A stretch of DNA of 64,000 nt from Sideroxydans sp. Lineage in GTDB: Bacteria; Pseudomonadota; Gammaproteobacteria; Burkholderiales; Gallionellaceae. The DNA lies in contig DAIDAG010000078.1 of the NCBI GenBank assembly GCA_027310725.1, positions 62,001-126,000 of the forward strand. Direction: 5' to 3'. Under the pieces are notes generated by a model. The model saw only the letters and a list, made by a program, of their open reading frames with translations, did not search any database and was not told where the DNA came from. Below are positions 8,634 to 18,163 of the stretch, piece by piece (position 1 is the first letter of the stretch; the number at the start of each line of letters is the position of its first letter). Both the position numbers and the translations under genes were made by a program.

Positions 8634-9170
8634 TTAAGCTGCGCTCAATACATGCTGCACATAGGCCTGTGCATTGCTTTTGACTTCCTCTTCCGTCGGA
8701 TTATAGAGCGCGCCCTGCATCGAGAATACAGGCAGATATTTGGCGCGCGTGTATTGCGCCGTCATCTGCAGCGGGCGCAGCAACTCGCTCAGCGTGTACT
8801 GGTTCTGCGCACCCGCCTGATACGCATGCGCGGGGCCACCTGTGGAAACAGCAACGCCGATCTCCTTGCCTTCGAGCTTGTCGCCCCCGGGGCCGAACGC
8901 CCAGCCATAGGACAACACATCGTCCAGCCATTGCTTCAGCAACGAGGGCGTGCTGAACCAGAACATCGGGAATTGCAAAATGATGCGGTCATGCGCTTCC
9001 AGCAGTTTTTGCTCGGCGGCCACATCGATCTTGCCGTCCGGATAGGCCTTGTATAACTCATGCACAGTAGCCTTGCCCGCGTGCGGGCGCAGGTGCTCGA
9101 TCCAGGTGCGGTTGATGCGGGACTTGCCCAGATCGGGGTGGGCGACGACAACCAGGGTTTTCTTGCTCAT
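8634..9170 (-). CDS. NAD(P)H-dependent quinone/nitro-reductase-like flavoprotein
   Basis: A 178-residue cytoplasmic protein of the flavodoxin-2 fold (KefF/YwrO/MdaB group). Seen: LVVVAHPDLGKSRINR for flavin phosphate binding, IILQFPMFWFSTPSLLKQWLDDVL, and the VSTGGPAHAY segment near the active site. Such enzymes make two-electron reductions of quinones or other electrophiles with FMN or FAD. It is divergent from an HxlR regulator with a palindromic operator between them, the usual arrangement for a quinone- or aldehyde-responsive detoxification gene. Substrate is not predictable. Confidence 0.9.
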   Translation of the reverse strand: MSKKTLVVVAHPDLGKSRINRTWIEHLRPHAGKATVHELYKAYPDGKIDVAAEQKLLEAHDRIILQFPMFWFSTPSLLKQWLDDVLSYGWAFGPGGDKLEGKEIGVAVSTGGPAHAYQAGAQNQYTLSELLRPLQMTAQYTRAKYLPVFSMQGALYNPTEEEVKSNAQAYVQHVLSAA

Positions 9171-9270
9171 GACTTTTTCCTTTAAAATTAGGTTGGATTC
9201 AAAACCAGAATCTGATTACTATATTGCACCACGGCGCAAACCCCACACAAGTAGGGCGCCGAAAGTTACC

Positions 9271-9290
9271 TGGTTACTACCTAGTAACCA
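9271..9290. promoter_or_regulatory. Perfect palindromic operator for the HxlR regulator
   Basis: TGGTTACTA-CC-TAGTAACCA is a perfect nine-base inverted repeat with a two-base spacer, located in the divergent promoter region and ending 15 bases before the regulator start. A further half-like GTTACC lies immediately upstream (9265-9270). The TACTA/TAGTA core resembles sites of MarR/DUF24-type (HxlR) repressors such as YodB. Autoregulation plus control of the flavoprotein gene is inferred. Confidence 0.7.
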
Positions 9291-9305
9291 TGAAAGGAGA
9301 TAGCC

Positions 9306-9689
9306 ATGACACTGCATAAACCCAAAGATCCCAAGGCCTGCCTGTGCCCGATCCGCGATGTGCTTGATCGTCTGGGAGACCGCTGGTCGTTATTGGTGAT
9401 CCACGAACTGGAAGCAGGAACCCTGCGCTTCAGCGAACTCAGGAACCGTATCGGAGACGTTTCGCAACGCATGCTGGCGCAGACGCTGCGCCGCCTGGAA
9501 CAGGATGGCCTGGTATCGAGGCAGGTATTCGCCACGGTGCCGTTGCGGGTGGAATATACCCTTACACCGTTGGGACACTCCTTGCTGAAACCGCTGCAAA
9601 GCATGATCGAATGGGCGCTGGAAAATCACGACGCGGTGCGCGCTGCCCGTGCGGCTTATGTTGCGCCGATGGCAATCGCGGCGAATTGA
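9306..9689 (+). CDS. HxlR (MarR/DUF24) family transcriptional regulator
   Basis: A 127-residue winged-helix protein with the family pattern CPIRDVLDRLGDRWSLLVIHEL, FSELRNRIGDVSQRMLAQTLRRLEQDGLV and the wing VEYTLTPLG. The conserved N-terminal cysteine (Cys14 of CLCP) is the residue that senses quinones, aldehydes or disulfide stress in characterised relatives such as YodB. An AAAGGAG site precedes the ATG. It likely represses itself and the divergent flavoprotein gene through the palindrome at 9271-9290 until an electrophile modifies the cysteine. Confidence 0.92.
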   Translation: MTLHKPKDPKACLCPIRDVLDRLGDRWSLLVIHELEAGTLRFSELRNRIGDVSQRMLAQTLRRLEQDGLVSRQVFATVPLRVEYTLTPLGHSLLKPLQSMIEWALENHDAVRAARAAYVAPMAIAAN

Positions 9690-9850
9690 AATCTCTTCTT
9701 AGTTTCAAATCAGGCCCGCCTGTTCCGATTCGAACTATCTCTAAAATGCATAGGCCTTTTGCACTTGCATGGGAAGATTATTGCCGATAGATTGCGGTCC
9801 CATATATTTATAGCACCCGTGTTACTTGGACGGGGACAAGTGGAGGACTT

Positions 9851-10636
9851 ATGGCTGGACTTTCAAAATGGACGAATAAAGGAACAAAAAACGGAATATG
9901 GGAAATTGAACTTTCATCATGGAAGTGGTTTCATGATTTTGTTCGCAAGGAGATGCTAGACCACTCGCATTATGTATGGCGAGGTCAGCGAGACTCAGCT
10001 TGGAAGCTCGAATCAAGTTTTGACCGTCTAATGACGTTCAAACCTAAATCTGAACGAGAGAGGCTCGCAAATGGACACCTCGAAAAATTTAAGCTTTCAA
10101 TTCGTGGCCGTCGCGGCTCTAACCCCTCAAAAATAGAAAGCGAGAATGAGTGGTGGGCTCTCGGCCAACATCAAGGTCTGGCAACTCCCTTGCTGGATTG
10201 GACCGAGTCGCCATTCGTCGCATTGTATTTTGCGTTTGAAAAACAAGAAAAGCCATCATCTGGAAGAAGAGCTGTGTGGGCACTTGGAGGGATTGGTAGT
10301 AAGAATGCTGAAATTACGTCAACGCACAAGGGAGCTGAACGGCCGCCAATCCTAGAGTTTGTCAGACCACATCAAGATGAGAATGCGCGCTTGGTTAGTC
10401 AAGCTGGATTGTTCTCACGGACGCCATTGGGGGATACTGTGGACTCGTGGATTGAAAGGCACTACCTTGGGGAATCGACGAAGGCACCAATGGTTAAGAT
10501 TGTACTTCCAGAAAAAGAAAGAACCGAATGTCTGCGAACTCTAAACAAAATGAACATCAATCATCTAACGCTGTTCCCAGACGTATATGGTGCGAGTCAG
10601 CACTGCAACAAGGTACTACAGATTGCTAAGTATTAG
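9851..10636 (+). CDS. FRG domain-containing protein
   Basis: A 261-residue cytoplasmic protein. The FRG domain occupies roughly residues 25-150, with WRGQRDSAWKLESSFDRLM near its start and GQHQGLATPLLDWTESPFVALYFAFE, the signature that gives the domain its name. FRG proteins are widespread, patchily distributed and functionally uncharacterised, often in accessory regions. The start at 9851 has GGAGGA four to five bases upstream. Composition is more AT-rich than the flanks and it stands alone, consistent with horizontal gain. No transposase or partner gene is adjacent. Confidence 0.85.
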   Translation: MAGLSKWTNKGTKNGIWEIELSSWKWFHDFVRKEMLDHSHYVWRGQRDSAWKLESSFDRLMTFKPKSERERLANGHLEKFKLSIRGRRGSNPSKIESENEWWALGQHQGLATPLLDWTESPFVALYFAFEKQEKPSSGRRAVWALGGIGSKNAEITSTHKGAERPPILEFVRPHQDENARLVSQAGLFSRTPLGDTVDSWIERHYLGESTKAPMVKIVLPEKERTECLRTLNKMNINHLTLFPDVYGASQHCNKVLQIAKY

Positions 10637-10843
10637 TGGTTCCATCTAAATGATTATTAGGTCAGCAAGTTAGTAAGAAAGCACTGCTCAGCACCCGGAT
10701 TTATCTCTTCGAGTGCGCCTTCACCAAAAATAGAATAGTGATAGTCCAATTACCTGATTTGTCCGAATCGGCGAGCCAACGAGTACATGATACCAAAATT
10801 CAGTATTTGGCCCGCAGCGGCTTAATCAGTGCGCTATTCAACC

Positions 10844-11023
10844 TCAACTCGAATTCGAGCCATTCTTCTTTTCCATCAGCGCTTCATACCTTTCCCGCAA
10901 TTCATGTATTTTTGGCGAGGTGGGAGGGTTTTGCGTATTGGATCCCGCTCTGCTTGCCGGCGTGATATCTGCGGTGCGCCGGTATTGATGCGGGGGAAAT
11001 TTTGCGGGGATATCTGTCGACAT
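10844..11023 (-). CDS. Small hypothetical protein, 59 residues
   Basis: A short frame beginning ATGTCGACAGAT and ending EKKNGSNSS. It is polar and proline-rich in its first half and has a predicted amphipathic helix (KIHELRERYEALMEKK) near the end; no signal peptide or membrane segment. The support for a real gene is the strong AAGGAGG ribosome-binding site four bases before the ATG at 11023. No family is recognised. An upstream in-frame start at 11056 is less likely. Confidence 0.5.
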   Translation of the reverse strand: MSTDIPAKFPPHQYRRTADITPASRAGSNTQNPPTSPKIHELRERYEALMEKKNGSNSS

Positions 11024-11071
11024 GATGCCTCCTTGTTCCAACATTGAAGGAATCAACCGGCGATGTCATAC

Positions 11072-11476
11072 CTACCAAGATTCTAAAGTTTGCTTTTGCA
11101 GTTTTGTTTTTGTTGTTAATAACGCTACCAGATCGTCGAATCCTTCCAGGTGACTTGGAAAACTCAGTTTTTTCCAGTCCGGAAAGGTAATGATAGCGAT
11201 CCGTTCCCCCTTGGCAGGCCAGACGTTGATCGCCGTGATATCGGAAACCTGGTATTGAGCGCGCTTATTGAAATCTACAACAGTGATGCAATCGTCATTG
11301 ATCGTTAATGAATACTTGTACGTGCGAACAGCTTTGACTACAACAAACAGAAATAGCGGCGAGAACAGCAGCCATCCCCAAATCATCGGCTTTGTGCCGA
11401 TGTACAAGGCGATCAGCATTGCCAAGGCTGCGGCAAGTTGGAAAATCACCAATCGTTTTGAATACCGATAGGTCAT
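11072..11476 (-). CDS. Hypothetical two-helix membrane protein
   Basis: A 134-residue protein with two hydrophobic helices (about 9-27 and 29-48) followed by a soluble region of about 80 residues with an alternating strand pattern (YKYSLTINDDCITVVDF, AQYQVSDITAINVW, RIAIITFPDWKKLSFPSH) like the small PH-like membrane proteins often annotated as hypothetical. Function unknown. It lies just downstream of a MITE-like repeat, in the AT-richer islet, and is followed by the 59-residue gene on the same strand. Confidence 0.6.
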   Translation of the reverse strand: MTYRYSKRLVIFQLAAALAMLIALYIGTKPMIWGWLLFSPLFLFVVVKAVRTYKYSLTINDDCITVVDFNKRAQYQVSDITAINVWPAKGERIAIITFPDWKKLSFPSHLEGFDDLVALLTTKTKLQKQTLESW

Positions 11477-11510
11477 AAAAGTTACACCCGATCCAGTTTG
11501 ATACTTTTAG

Positions 11511-11640
11511 GGAAACGCTGAATGAGTCCTCCGTTCGTGGTGAGTTTGTCGAACCATGAACGGAGGCGCGATACAAATCAGCGGCTTGCGAAGTTCACCC
11601 TTCGACAAGCTCAGGGCGAACGGACTTATTCAGCGTTTCC
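11511..11640. mobile_element. MITE-like element of about 130 bases
   Basis: Nineteen-base terminal inverted repeats at 11511-11529 and 11622-11640 differ at one position and begin GGAAACGCTGAAT. Inside are two further imperfect hairpins, one built on CCGTTC...GAACGG (about 11531-11553) and one on GTTCACCCT...AGGGCGAAC (about 11593-11620), whose words recur at 8575 and 46671. No coding capacity. It looks like a non-autonomous palindromic element; the mobilising enzyme is not in the window. Confidence 0.6.
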
Positions 11641-11846
11641 TTAAGGCAACTTCAATGGACTGCTCTAAAAATCAACATCAAGGAATTTTTTTAAGGGTGG
11701 AGAACTGCGAAAAACTCTCCAAACGATGCGGGGGATTTCTTTGTACAAATACTACTCTTGCCATACCAATATGGTCAACTTAAGATGGTGTCGTAAAAGC
11801 TGCTTTGCGATGGCTCGATTCTGGTTGCTTGATAAATAAGCCGTTT
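11641..11846. other. AT-rich intergenic stretch
   Basis: The 206 bases between the MITE-like element and the end of the CoA-transferase gene contain no gene, hairpin terminator or repeat that can be supported. Together with the element it forms the 370-base non-coding edge of the accessory islet. Confidence 0.5.
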
Positions 11847-13484
11847 TTATGGTGCCAACAACGTGGGGCGAAGATTCATGGGACCGTTCTGGAAGATCCG
11901 TTCGTCCATCAATGCGGGCATGGATTTCATGACCGGACGAAAGGCCATGAGCGCGAGAATGTCACGTTCGATATCGATGCCGGGTGCGATCTCGATCAGT
12001 TCGAGTCCTTCCGCGCAAAGTCGGAAGACGCAGCGCTCGGTAATGTAGAGCACGGTCTTGCCGCATTTGGTGGCTTCGATGCCGCTGAAGGTGCGGTGTT
12101 CGACTTCGTCGACGAATTTCATCACATCCCCGTCCTGGACGATTTTCAGCTTGCCGTCTTCGACGACAATTTCCTGAATGCCGGCGGTGAAGGTGCCGAC
12201 GAACACGACTTTTCTGGCGCTCTGCGAAATGTTGATGAAGCCGCCCGCGCCAGCCAGCCGCGAGCCAAACTTCGAGACGTTCAGGTTGCCCTGGCGGTCC
12301 GCCTGCGCCAGGCCGAGAAAGGCGATGTCCAGTCCGCCGCCATCGTAGAAGTCGAACTGACTCGGCTGATCGATGATGGACTGGGTGTTGGTGGCAGCGC
12401 CGAAGTTGAGACCGCCGGCCGGAATGCCGCCGATCACGCCGGGTTCGGCGGTGAGGGTCATCAGGTCGAGGATACTTTCTTCGGTGGCGACAGAGGCCAC
12501 ACCCTCGGGCATGCCGATGCCGAGATTCACAACGGCATTGGCGGACAGTTCCATGGCGGCACGGCGCGCGATGATCTTGCGGTCGGACATCGCCATGACC
12601 GGAATCTCCGACAACGGCACGCGGACCTCTCCTGCGAAGGCTGCACTGTATTGCTCGATAAATGTCTGCATGTGGTATTCGGGTTTTTCGGCCACGACCA
12701 CGCAATTCACCAATATGCCTGGGATCTTCACCTGGCGGGGACTGAGTGCGCCCCGCTCTGCGATGCGCTCGACCTGGGCGATGACGATGCCGCCGGAATT
12801 GTGCGCGGCCATGGCGATGGCCAGCGCCTCCAGCGTCAGCGCTTCCTTTTCCATCGTGATATTGCCGTCGGGATCGGCGGTGGTGCCGCGGATGATGCCG
12901 ACATGGATGGGGAAAGCCTTGTAGAACAGGTATTCCTCGCCGTCGATCTCCATCAATCGCACCAGGTCGGCAGTAGTCTTCTCGTTGAGTTTGCCGCCGC
13001 CGAAGCGCGGGTCAACAAACGTGCCCAGGCCGATACGCGTCAGCGTTCCGGGTTTGCCGGCGGCGATGTCGCGGTAGAGATGGGTGATGACGCCCTGCGG
13101 CAGGTTCCAGGCTTCAATGCGGTTCGATACGGCAAGTTGTTGCAGCTTGGGTACCAGCCCCCAGTGCCCGCCGATCACACGGCTCAGCAAACCCTCGTGG
13201 CCGAGATGGTTGAGGCCGCGCTCCTTGCCGTCGCCCTGGCCGGCGGCATAAACAAGAGTCAGGTCGCGCGGGTGTCCGTGGCTATGCGCGTCGGCCCCCT
13301 TCCCTTCCAGATACAGGGCTTCAAGTGCAACGGCGATGTTCTCTGGAAAACCGATGCCGACAAAGCCGCTGGTTGCGAGAGTGTCGCCGTCGCGGATACG
13401 GCAAACAGCTTCGCGCGCAGTCATGATCTTGCCGGTATCGGACACACGCAGCGAATTCGCCGCGGTAAGCTGTGATGTAGGCAT
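11847..13484 (-). CDS. Acyl-CoA:acetate / 3-ketoacid CoA-transferase (fused subunits)
   Basis: A 545-residue single-chain class I CoA-transferase. The N-terminal half is the alpha-like part ([31 protein letters not shown]); the second half is the beta-like part ([53 protein letters not shown]). The glutamate in LTAEPG matches the position of the catalytic Glu of the family. It exchanges CoA between acetate or another acyl-CoA and short-chain or 3-keto acids. The permease gene lies 32 bases upstream in the same direction, so uptake and activation of the acid are probably one operon. Propionate-CoA transferase activity is an alternative. Confidence 0.88.
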   Translation of the reverse strand: MPTSQLTAANSLRVSDTGKIMTAREAVCRIRDGDTLATSGFVGIGFPENIAVALEALYLEGKGADAHSHGHPRDLTLVYAAGQGDGKERGLNHLGHEGLLSRVIGGHWGLVPKLQQLAVSNRIEAWNLPQGVITHLYRDIAAGKPGTLTRIGLGTFVDPRFGGGKLNEKTTADLVRLMEIDGEEYLFYKAFPIHVGIIRGTTADPDGNITMEKEALTLEALAIAMAAHNSGGIVIAQVERIAERGALSPRQVKIPGILVNCVVVAEKPEYHMQTFIEQYSAAFAGEVRVPLSEIPVMAMSDRKIIARRAAMELSANAVVNLGIGMPEGVASVATEESILDLMTLTAEPGVIGGIPAGGLNFGAATNTQSIIDQPSQFDFYDGGGLDIAFLGLAQADRQGNLNVSKFGSRLAGAGGFINISQSARKVVFVGTFTAGIQEIVVEDGKLKIVQDGDVMKFVDEVEHRTFSGIEATKCGKTVLYITERCVFRLCAEGLELIEIAPGIDIERDILALMAFRPVMKSMPALMDERIFQNGPMNLRPTLLAP

Positions 13485-13516
13485 GGCTGGTTTCTTCTTG
13501 TCGCTTTCGCGTTGCT

Positions 13517-14914
13517 TCAGACCACGCCGGTGAGGTAGAACGCCGCGATGACGACGAATACCGCGGAGGTCTTGATGACGGTGATCGCGAAGATGTCCTT
13601 GTAGGAAACGCGGTGAGTCAGTCCCGTCACCGCCAGCAAAGTGATCACGGCCCCATTGTGCGGGAGCGTATCCATGCCGCCGCTGGCCATCGCGGCGACA
13701 CGGTGGAAGACTTCGAGCGGGATGCCCGCCGCCTGCGCGTTCTGGATGAAGGTGTCGGCCATGGCCGCGAGCGCGATGCTCATGCCACCCGACGCCGAGC
13801 CGGTGATGCCAGCCAACGAAGTGACTGTGATCGCCTCATTGACTAGCGGGTTGGGGATGGAAGTGAGCGCATTGGAGACGGAAAGAAAACCAGGTAAGGC
13901 TGCGATCACGGCTCCGAAGCCGTATTCCGACGCAGTATTCATCGAAGCCAGCAGGGCTCCGCTGATGGCCGATTTCGAGCCTTCGGCGAACCTGGAGAAT
14001 ACCGTCTTGCCGGCGAAGACCAGCACGATGAGGATGCCGACCAGCAACGCGCCTTCCACTGCCCAGATGGCCGTGATCTTGGAGATCTCCTGAACCACCG
14101 GTGCTGCCTTGCCGACGACCGACGGAATGAAGGAATGCGTCTTGCCATAGGCCGCCGGTATCGCGATGGTGAACACCTTGTTCATGACACCGACGAGGAC
14201 CAGCGGCAGGATCGCGATCCAGGGATTGGCCAGCTTCTCGCGTTCGAAGGGTTCCGGTTCGTTGACCAGATTGGTGCCGTAACCTTCACCGGCTGCCGCA
14301 GCCTGGCGACGGCGCCATTCGAGGTAGGTGAGACCGGCGATCAGGATGAAGACGGCACCAATGGTGCCGAGCCACGGCGCGGCATAGATGTCGGTCTTGA
14401 AGAATGTGGTCGGGATGATGTTCTGTATCTGCGGTGTGCCCGGCAGCGAATCCATCGTGAACGTAAAAGCGCCGAGTGCGATCGTGCCTGGGATCAATCG
14501 CTTCGGTATGTCGCTTTGCCTGAACATTTCGGCTGCGAAAGGATAGACCGCGAAGACCACGACAAACAGGGAGACGCCACCATAGGTCAGGATGGCGCAC
14601 ACGGCGACGATGGACAATATGGCCCGTTCACGCCCGACGATGCTGATGATGGCAGAGACGATGGATTTGGAGAAACCGGACAGTTCGATCACCTTGCCGA
14701 AGATGGCCCCGAGCAGGAAGACAGGGAAATACAGTTTGACGAAGCCGACCATCTTGTCCATGAAGAGGCCGGTGAACATCGGCGCGACCAGCGTCGGATC
14801 GGTCAGCAGCACTGCACCGAGCGCGGCCACGGGGGCGAAAAGAATGACGCTGTAGCCGCGATAGGCGACAAACATCAGAAAGCACAAGGCTGCAAGTACG
14901 ATGATGAAGTCCAT
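13517..14914 (-). CDS. GntP-family permease, possibly for a hydroxy- or keto-acid
   Basis: A 465-residue polytopic inner-membrane protein with about 12 hydrophobic segments and GntP/DsdX-like features ([75 protein letters not shown]). GntP members are proton symporters for gluconate and other hydroxy acids, and some carry 3-hydroxybutyrate. The downstream CoA-transferase and the nearby acetoacetyl-CoA genes favour a short-chain hydroxy or keto acid as substrate; this is inferred from context only. Confidence 0.85.
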   Translation of the reverse strand: MDFIIVLAALCFLMFVAYRGYSVILFAPVAALGAVLLTDPTLVAPMFTGLFMDKMVGFVKLYFPVFLLGAIFGKVIELSGFSKSIVSAIISIVGRERAILSIVAVCAILTYGGVSLFVVVFAVYPFAAEMFRQSDIPKRLIPGTIALGAFTFTMDSLPGTPQIQNIIPTTFFKTDIYAAPWLGTIGAVFILIAGLTYLEWRRRQAAAAGEGYGTNLVNEPEPFEREKLANPWIAILPLVLVGVMNKVFTIAIPAAYGKTHSFIPSVVGKAAPVVQEISKITAIWAVEGALLVGILIVLVFAGKTVFSRFAEGSKSAISGALLASMNTASEYGFGAVIAALPGFLSVSNALTSIPNPLVNEAITVTSLAGITGSASGGMSIALAAMADTFIQNAQAAGIPLEVFHRVAAMASGGMDTLPHNGAVITLLAVTGLTHRVSYKDIFAITVIKTSAVFVVIAAFYLTGVV

Positions 14915-14962
14915 GAATCACTCTCCCATGGTTGTTGTAGGTAATTTCGCGTTAGAAATCTG

Positions 14963-14974
14963 CGACACGTGTCG
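14963..14974. promoter_or_regulatory. Palindrome upstream of the permease operon
   Basis: CGACACGTGTCG is a perfect 12-base palindrome 49 bases upstream of the permease start. It lies in the 279-base gap that must hold the operon promoter and could be an operator. No regulator is assigned. Confidence 0.35.
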
Positions 14975-15193
14975 TCGTTATGGAAACTGCCGTGTCTTTA
15001 TGGCGGGCAACCCGATCGGCATGATCCAACTTTCGAGACCTGCCTCGACGATGCCCAGTGCCGGAATCGTAATGGGCTATGTCTGATGGCGGTAGTCAGA
15101 AGGTTCTAATCAGCGCGTAGGAAAAAACTGACATGACGTGCGTATGTGCCTGATAGCCCGGGCAACTGCCGCTCCGGGATATCCTGCAGTGAC

Positions 15194-15823
15194 TCAGACG
15201 ATTTCATTGCGCAAGGCGAACTTGGCGAGTTCGGCATTGCTTTTGACGCCGATCTTCTCAAGTATGCGGGTGCGATAGGTACTGACCGTCTTGACGCTGA
15301 TGTTCAGGCGTTCCCCGATCTCGGTCAGCGAGATCCCATTGGCGATCATTCTCATGATCTCGAATTCGCGGGTCGAAAGTTTCTGGTGAGTTGGCCGGTC
15401 GTCTTTTCCGCTGAATTGCATCAGCATGAGTTCGGTTCCGCGGTTGGTCAGATAGCGGCCGCCTGCGGCGATCTTCCTGATCGCTCCGATCAATTCGGCA
15501 GGCTCGGCATCCTTGGAAAGATAGCCGTTGGCCCCGGCCTTCATGGCGACCACGGCGTACTGTTCTTCGGAATACATCGAAAGGATCAGTACCGGCAATT
15601 GCGGGAATTCGATTCGAAGCGATTCGAGGGCTTCCAGGCCGCTACGGCCTGCCATGCTGACGTCCATCAGGACGAGGTCGAGTTCGTGCTTGCGGATCTT
15701 GTCCAATGCGTCTGTGCTGTTGGACGCCTCATCGACGACAGAGATGTCGTTTTCATCGGAGAAAAGACGCTTGAGCCCCGAGCGAAAGATAGTGTGGTCA
15801 TCCACGATGAGTACTCTGATCAT
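15194..15823 (-). CDS. NarL/FixJ-type response regulator
   Basis: A 209-residue cytoplasmic regulator: receiver domain (1-120) with VDDH acid pocket, phospho-acceptor Asp54 in LVLMDVSMAGRSGLEAL and the conserved Lys in YLSKDA, followed by a LuxR helix-turn-helix (about 140-205: LSTREFEIMRMIANGISLTEIGERLNISVKTV). Its start is one base beyond the stop of the sensor kinase gene, so they form a two-component pair. Targets are unknown; the flanking short-chain-acid genes are the natural candidates. Confidence 0.93.
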   Translation of the reverse strand: MIRVLIVDDHTIFRSGLKRLFSDENDISVVDEASNSTDALDKIRKHELDLVLMDVSMAGRSGLEALESLRIEFPQLPVLILSMYSEEQYAVVAMKAGANGYLSKDAEPAELIGAIRKIAAGGRYLTNRGTELMLMQFSGKDDRPTHQKLSTREFEIMRMIANGISLTEIGERLNISVKTVSTYRTRILEKIGVKSNAELAKFALRNEIV

Positions 15824-15824
15824 G

Positions 15825-16883
15825 TCATTGAACTCCTTGATGCACTAAGGGAGCAAACAGGCAAAGCCGGGTACCTCCGCCCGGATTGGACCCGATCTCC
15901 AGGGTCCCGCCGATCTCCCTGGCTCTCTCCGACATGCCAAGGAGACCGATGGGTGTCATTGTTTGTGACTCCATGTCGATACCCCGACCGTTATCGACGA
16001 TCTCCATTCGAAAATCGTCGTCGTTGAATTCCAGGCGTATGAATACGGAAGTGGCGTCTGCGTGACGCGCGATGTTGGTCAACGCTTCCTGAAAGATCCG
16101 GTAGATGGCGATATTCCGTTTGGGCGAGAGTCTGGTGGTCACTTCGCAGGGAGCCATGCAGGTGGCGATGTTGTAGCGATTGGAAAATACGGCGATCTCT
16201 TTCTCGATCGCGGCCACGAGACCGATATGGTCAAGTGCACTGGGCCTGAGTTCCTCCGATATCTCCCTGACCGTATTGATCGTATCCTGGGTCAGTGCGA
16301 GCAGGCCGTGGGTGATCTCCTGCACCTCGGGCGAATCGACCCTGCGCATGATCCTGCTGACATCCATCTTGATGGAAGTCAGCATGCCTCCGAGTACATC
16401 GTGGAGGTCACGGGCGAATTTGGCACGCTGCTCTTCGCGCAATCTGTTGATATTCGCTGCAAGTTCCTGCAATTGGGCTTTGGAGCGGATCAGTTCCTCG
16501 TCCCTTTTCAAACGCTCGGTGACATCGACCCCGATACCGACAATGGCAGGGCGTCCCTTGTAGTCCATCCGCGTGCCATGCACTTCGATCAGTATGACGC
16601 GACCGTCTTTATGCACCAGACGCGTAACGAACCTCAGGCTTTTCAGGTCACCGTTGATGCGGCGCCAATACAGTGCCATCAATTCGTCGAGAAAGCCGGG
16701 ATCCACGAACTCGCGCAGGTGGCCGCCGATCATTTCTTCCGGCGTCCTTCCTATCATTTCCGCCCAGGTGGCATTTGCATAGGCAAAGTGCTCGTCCTGT
16801 AGCACGTAGATACCCGCCAGTGATTGTTCGACAATGGCGCGAAACGGGATTGAAGGAAAATATTGGTCTTCTTGATCAATCAT
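15825..16883 (-). CDS. PAS-domain sensor histidine kinase (NarX/HisKA_3 type)
   Basis: A 352-residue soluble kinase. A PAS domain (about 10-125: VEQSLAGIYVLQDEHFAYANATWAEMIG, then the PAC segment KGRPAIVGIGVDVTERL) is followed by a HisKA_3 dimerisation helix with His161 in ARDLHDVLGGMLTSI and a HATPase domain (VDNGRGID, GLLGMSERAREIGG). There is no membrane helix, so it senses a cytoplasmic or redox signal. The ATG at 16883 has AAAGGAA six bases upstream; a longer frame from a TTG at 16916 is less likely. It pairs with the response regulator directly downstream. Confidence 0.92.
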   Translation of the reverse strand: MIDQEDQYFPSIPFRAIVEQSLAGIYVLQDEHFAYANATWAEMIGRTPEEMIGGHLREFVDPGFLDELMALYWRRINGDLKSLRFVTRLVHKDGRVILIEVHGTRMDYKGRPAIVGIGVDVTERLKRDEELIRSKAQLQELAANINRLREEQRAKFARDLHDVLGGMLTSIKMDVSRIMRRVDSPEVQEITHGLLALTQDTINTVREISEELRPSALDHIGLVAAIEKEIAVFSNRYNIATCMAPCEVTTRLSPKRNIAIYRIFQEALTNIARHADATSVFIRLEFNDDDFRMEIVDNGRGIDMESQTMTPIGLLGMSERAREIGGTLEIGSNPGGGTRLCLFAPLVHQGVQ

Positions 16884-16937
16884 GGGCCGTTCCTTTGAGC
16901 GCAGGAAAGGATTCAAAGTCGAGTATGCAGGGCGTAC

Positions 16938-18119
16938 TCAATACCTTTCAAAAATCACTGCAAAACCCTGACCGCCCCCGATGCACATGGTCACCAGGGC
17001 ATAGCGCCCGCCGGTGCGGTGCAATTCGTAAATGGCCTTGGTTGCAAGGAATGCACCCGAACACCCAACCGGATGACCCAGTGCGATCGCACCGCCGTTC
17101 GGATTGACCTTTTCCGGATCGAAATCCAGTCCGCGCGCTACCGCGATGGCCTGCGCCGCAAAGGCTTCGTTGCTCTCGATCACATCCATCTGGGCAAGCG
17201 TGAGTCCGCCTTTCTTCAGCGCCAGTCTGGTTGCAGGGATGGGGCCTTCTCCCATGATCTCGTTGGGCACACCGGCCACGGCATACGACACCAGCCGCGC
17301 CATCGGCTTGTGCCCTGCCGCGCCCGCCACTGCAGCATCGGCAAGCACCAGGAATGCGGCGCCGTCGTTGATGCCCGAGGCATTGCCGGCGGTCACGGAG
17401 CCGTCTTTCTTGAACACGGGTTTCATCTTGGCCAGCGTCTCCATCGTCGTGCCGGGCCTGACATGCTCGTCGGTATCGAAGACCACCGCACCCTTGCGGG
17501 TCTGCTTGACGATGGGAACGATCTGAGAGCCGAAACGGCCTTCGCCGATCGCCGCAGTGGCACGGCGGTGCGACTCGACGGCAAGGGCATCCTGCTCCTC
17601 GCGCGTGATGCCCCACTTGGTCACGAGATTCTCGGCGGTGATGCCCATGTGGCCCACGCCGAACGGGTCGGTCAGCGTTGCAACCATGGTGTCGATCAGA
17701 TGGGTGTCGCCCATGCGTGCACCGGTGCGCATCGCGCTGGACAGGTAACCGCCGCGGCTCATCACTTCGACGCCGCCACCTATGCCATAGTCGCAATCGC
17801 CGAGCAGGATGTTCTGCGCCGTCGTCACGATGGCCTGCAAACCGGACGAGCAAAGACGGTTCACCGACATGGCGACCGACTCCATCGGCAGGCCGGCCTG
17901 GATCGCCGCCACACGGGCGACGTAGGCAAACCGGCTCTCGGTGGGGATGGTGTTGCCCACGGTCACGTAGTTGATGACTTTGGGATCGACTCCGGAACGC
18001 GCCACCGATTCCTTCATCACGGTGCCTGCCAGTTCGGCCGGTTCGATATCGGCCAGGGAGCCGCCATAAGTACCGATGGCGGAACGGACAGCGCTAAGGA
18101 CCACGACTTCTTTGCTCAT
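16938..18119 (-). CDS. phaA: Acetyl-CoA C-acetyltransferase (thiolase, PhaA/AtoB type)
   Basis: A 393-residue biosynthetic-type thiolase, the usual length. The nucleophilic cysteine is Cys90 in NRLCSSGLQAI; the second pair is the His of GGAIALGHPVGCSGA and the Cys of MCIGGGQGFA. It interconverts two acetyl-CoA and acetoacetyl-CoA. It follows the acetoacetyl-CoA reductase gene (gap about 45 bases, same strand). In the degradative direction it would split acetoacetyl-CoA from the synthetase and CoA-transferase encoded nearby. The start at 18119 gives the normal N-terminus; a GTG four codons upstream is possible. Confidence 0.92.
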   Translation of the reverse strand: MSKEVVVLSAVRSAIGTYGGSLADIEPAELAGTVMKESVARSGVDPKVINYVTVGNTIPTESRFAYVARVAAIQAGLPMESVAMSVNRLCSSGLQAIVTTAQNILLGDCDYGIGGGVEVMSRGGYLSSAMRTGARMGDTHLIDTMVATLTDPFGVGHMGITAENLVTKWGITREEQDALAVESHRRATAAIGEGRFGSQIVPIVKQTRKGAVVFDTDEHVRPGTTMETLAKMKPVFKKDGSVTAGNASGINDGAAFLVLADAAVAGAAGHKPMARLVSYAVAGVPNEIMGEGPIPATRLALKKGGLTLAQMDVIESNEAFAAQAIAVARGLDFDPEKVNPNGGAIALGHPVGCSGAFLATKAIYELHRTGGRYALVTMCIGGGQGFAVIFERY

Positions 18120-18163
18120 TTGTAAACTCACCCGATCTTAAAGAAACAATATGAAATTCGTTT

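Noticed and set aside
11805-13475. A 556-codon plus-strand open frame opposite the CoA-transferase gene
   Set aside because: It is the antisense shadow of a well-supported enzyme gene; its translation is rich in Asp, His, Gly and Gln with no recognisable motif or ribosome site.
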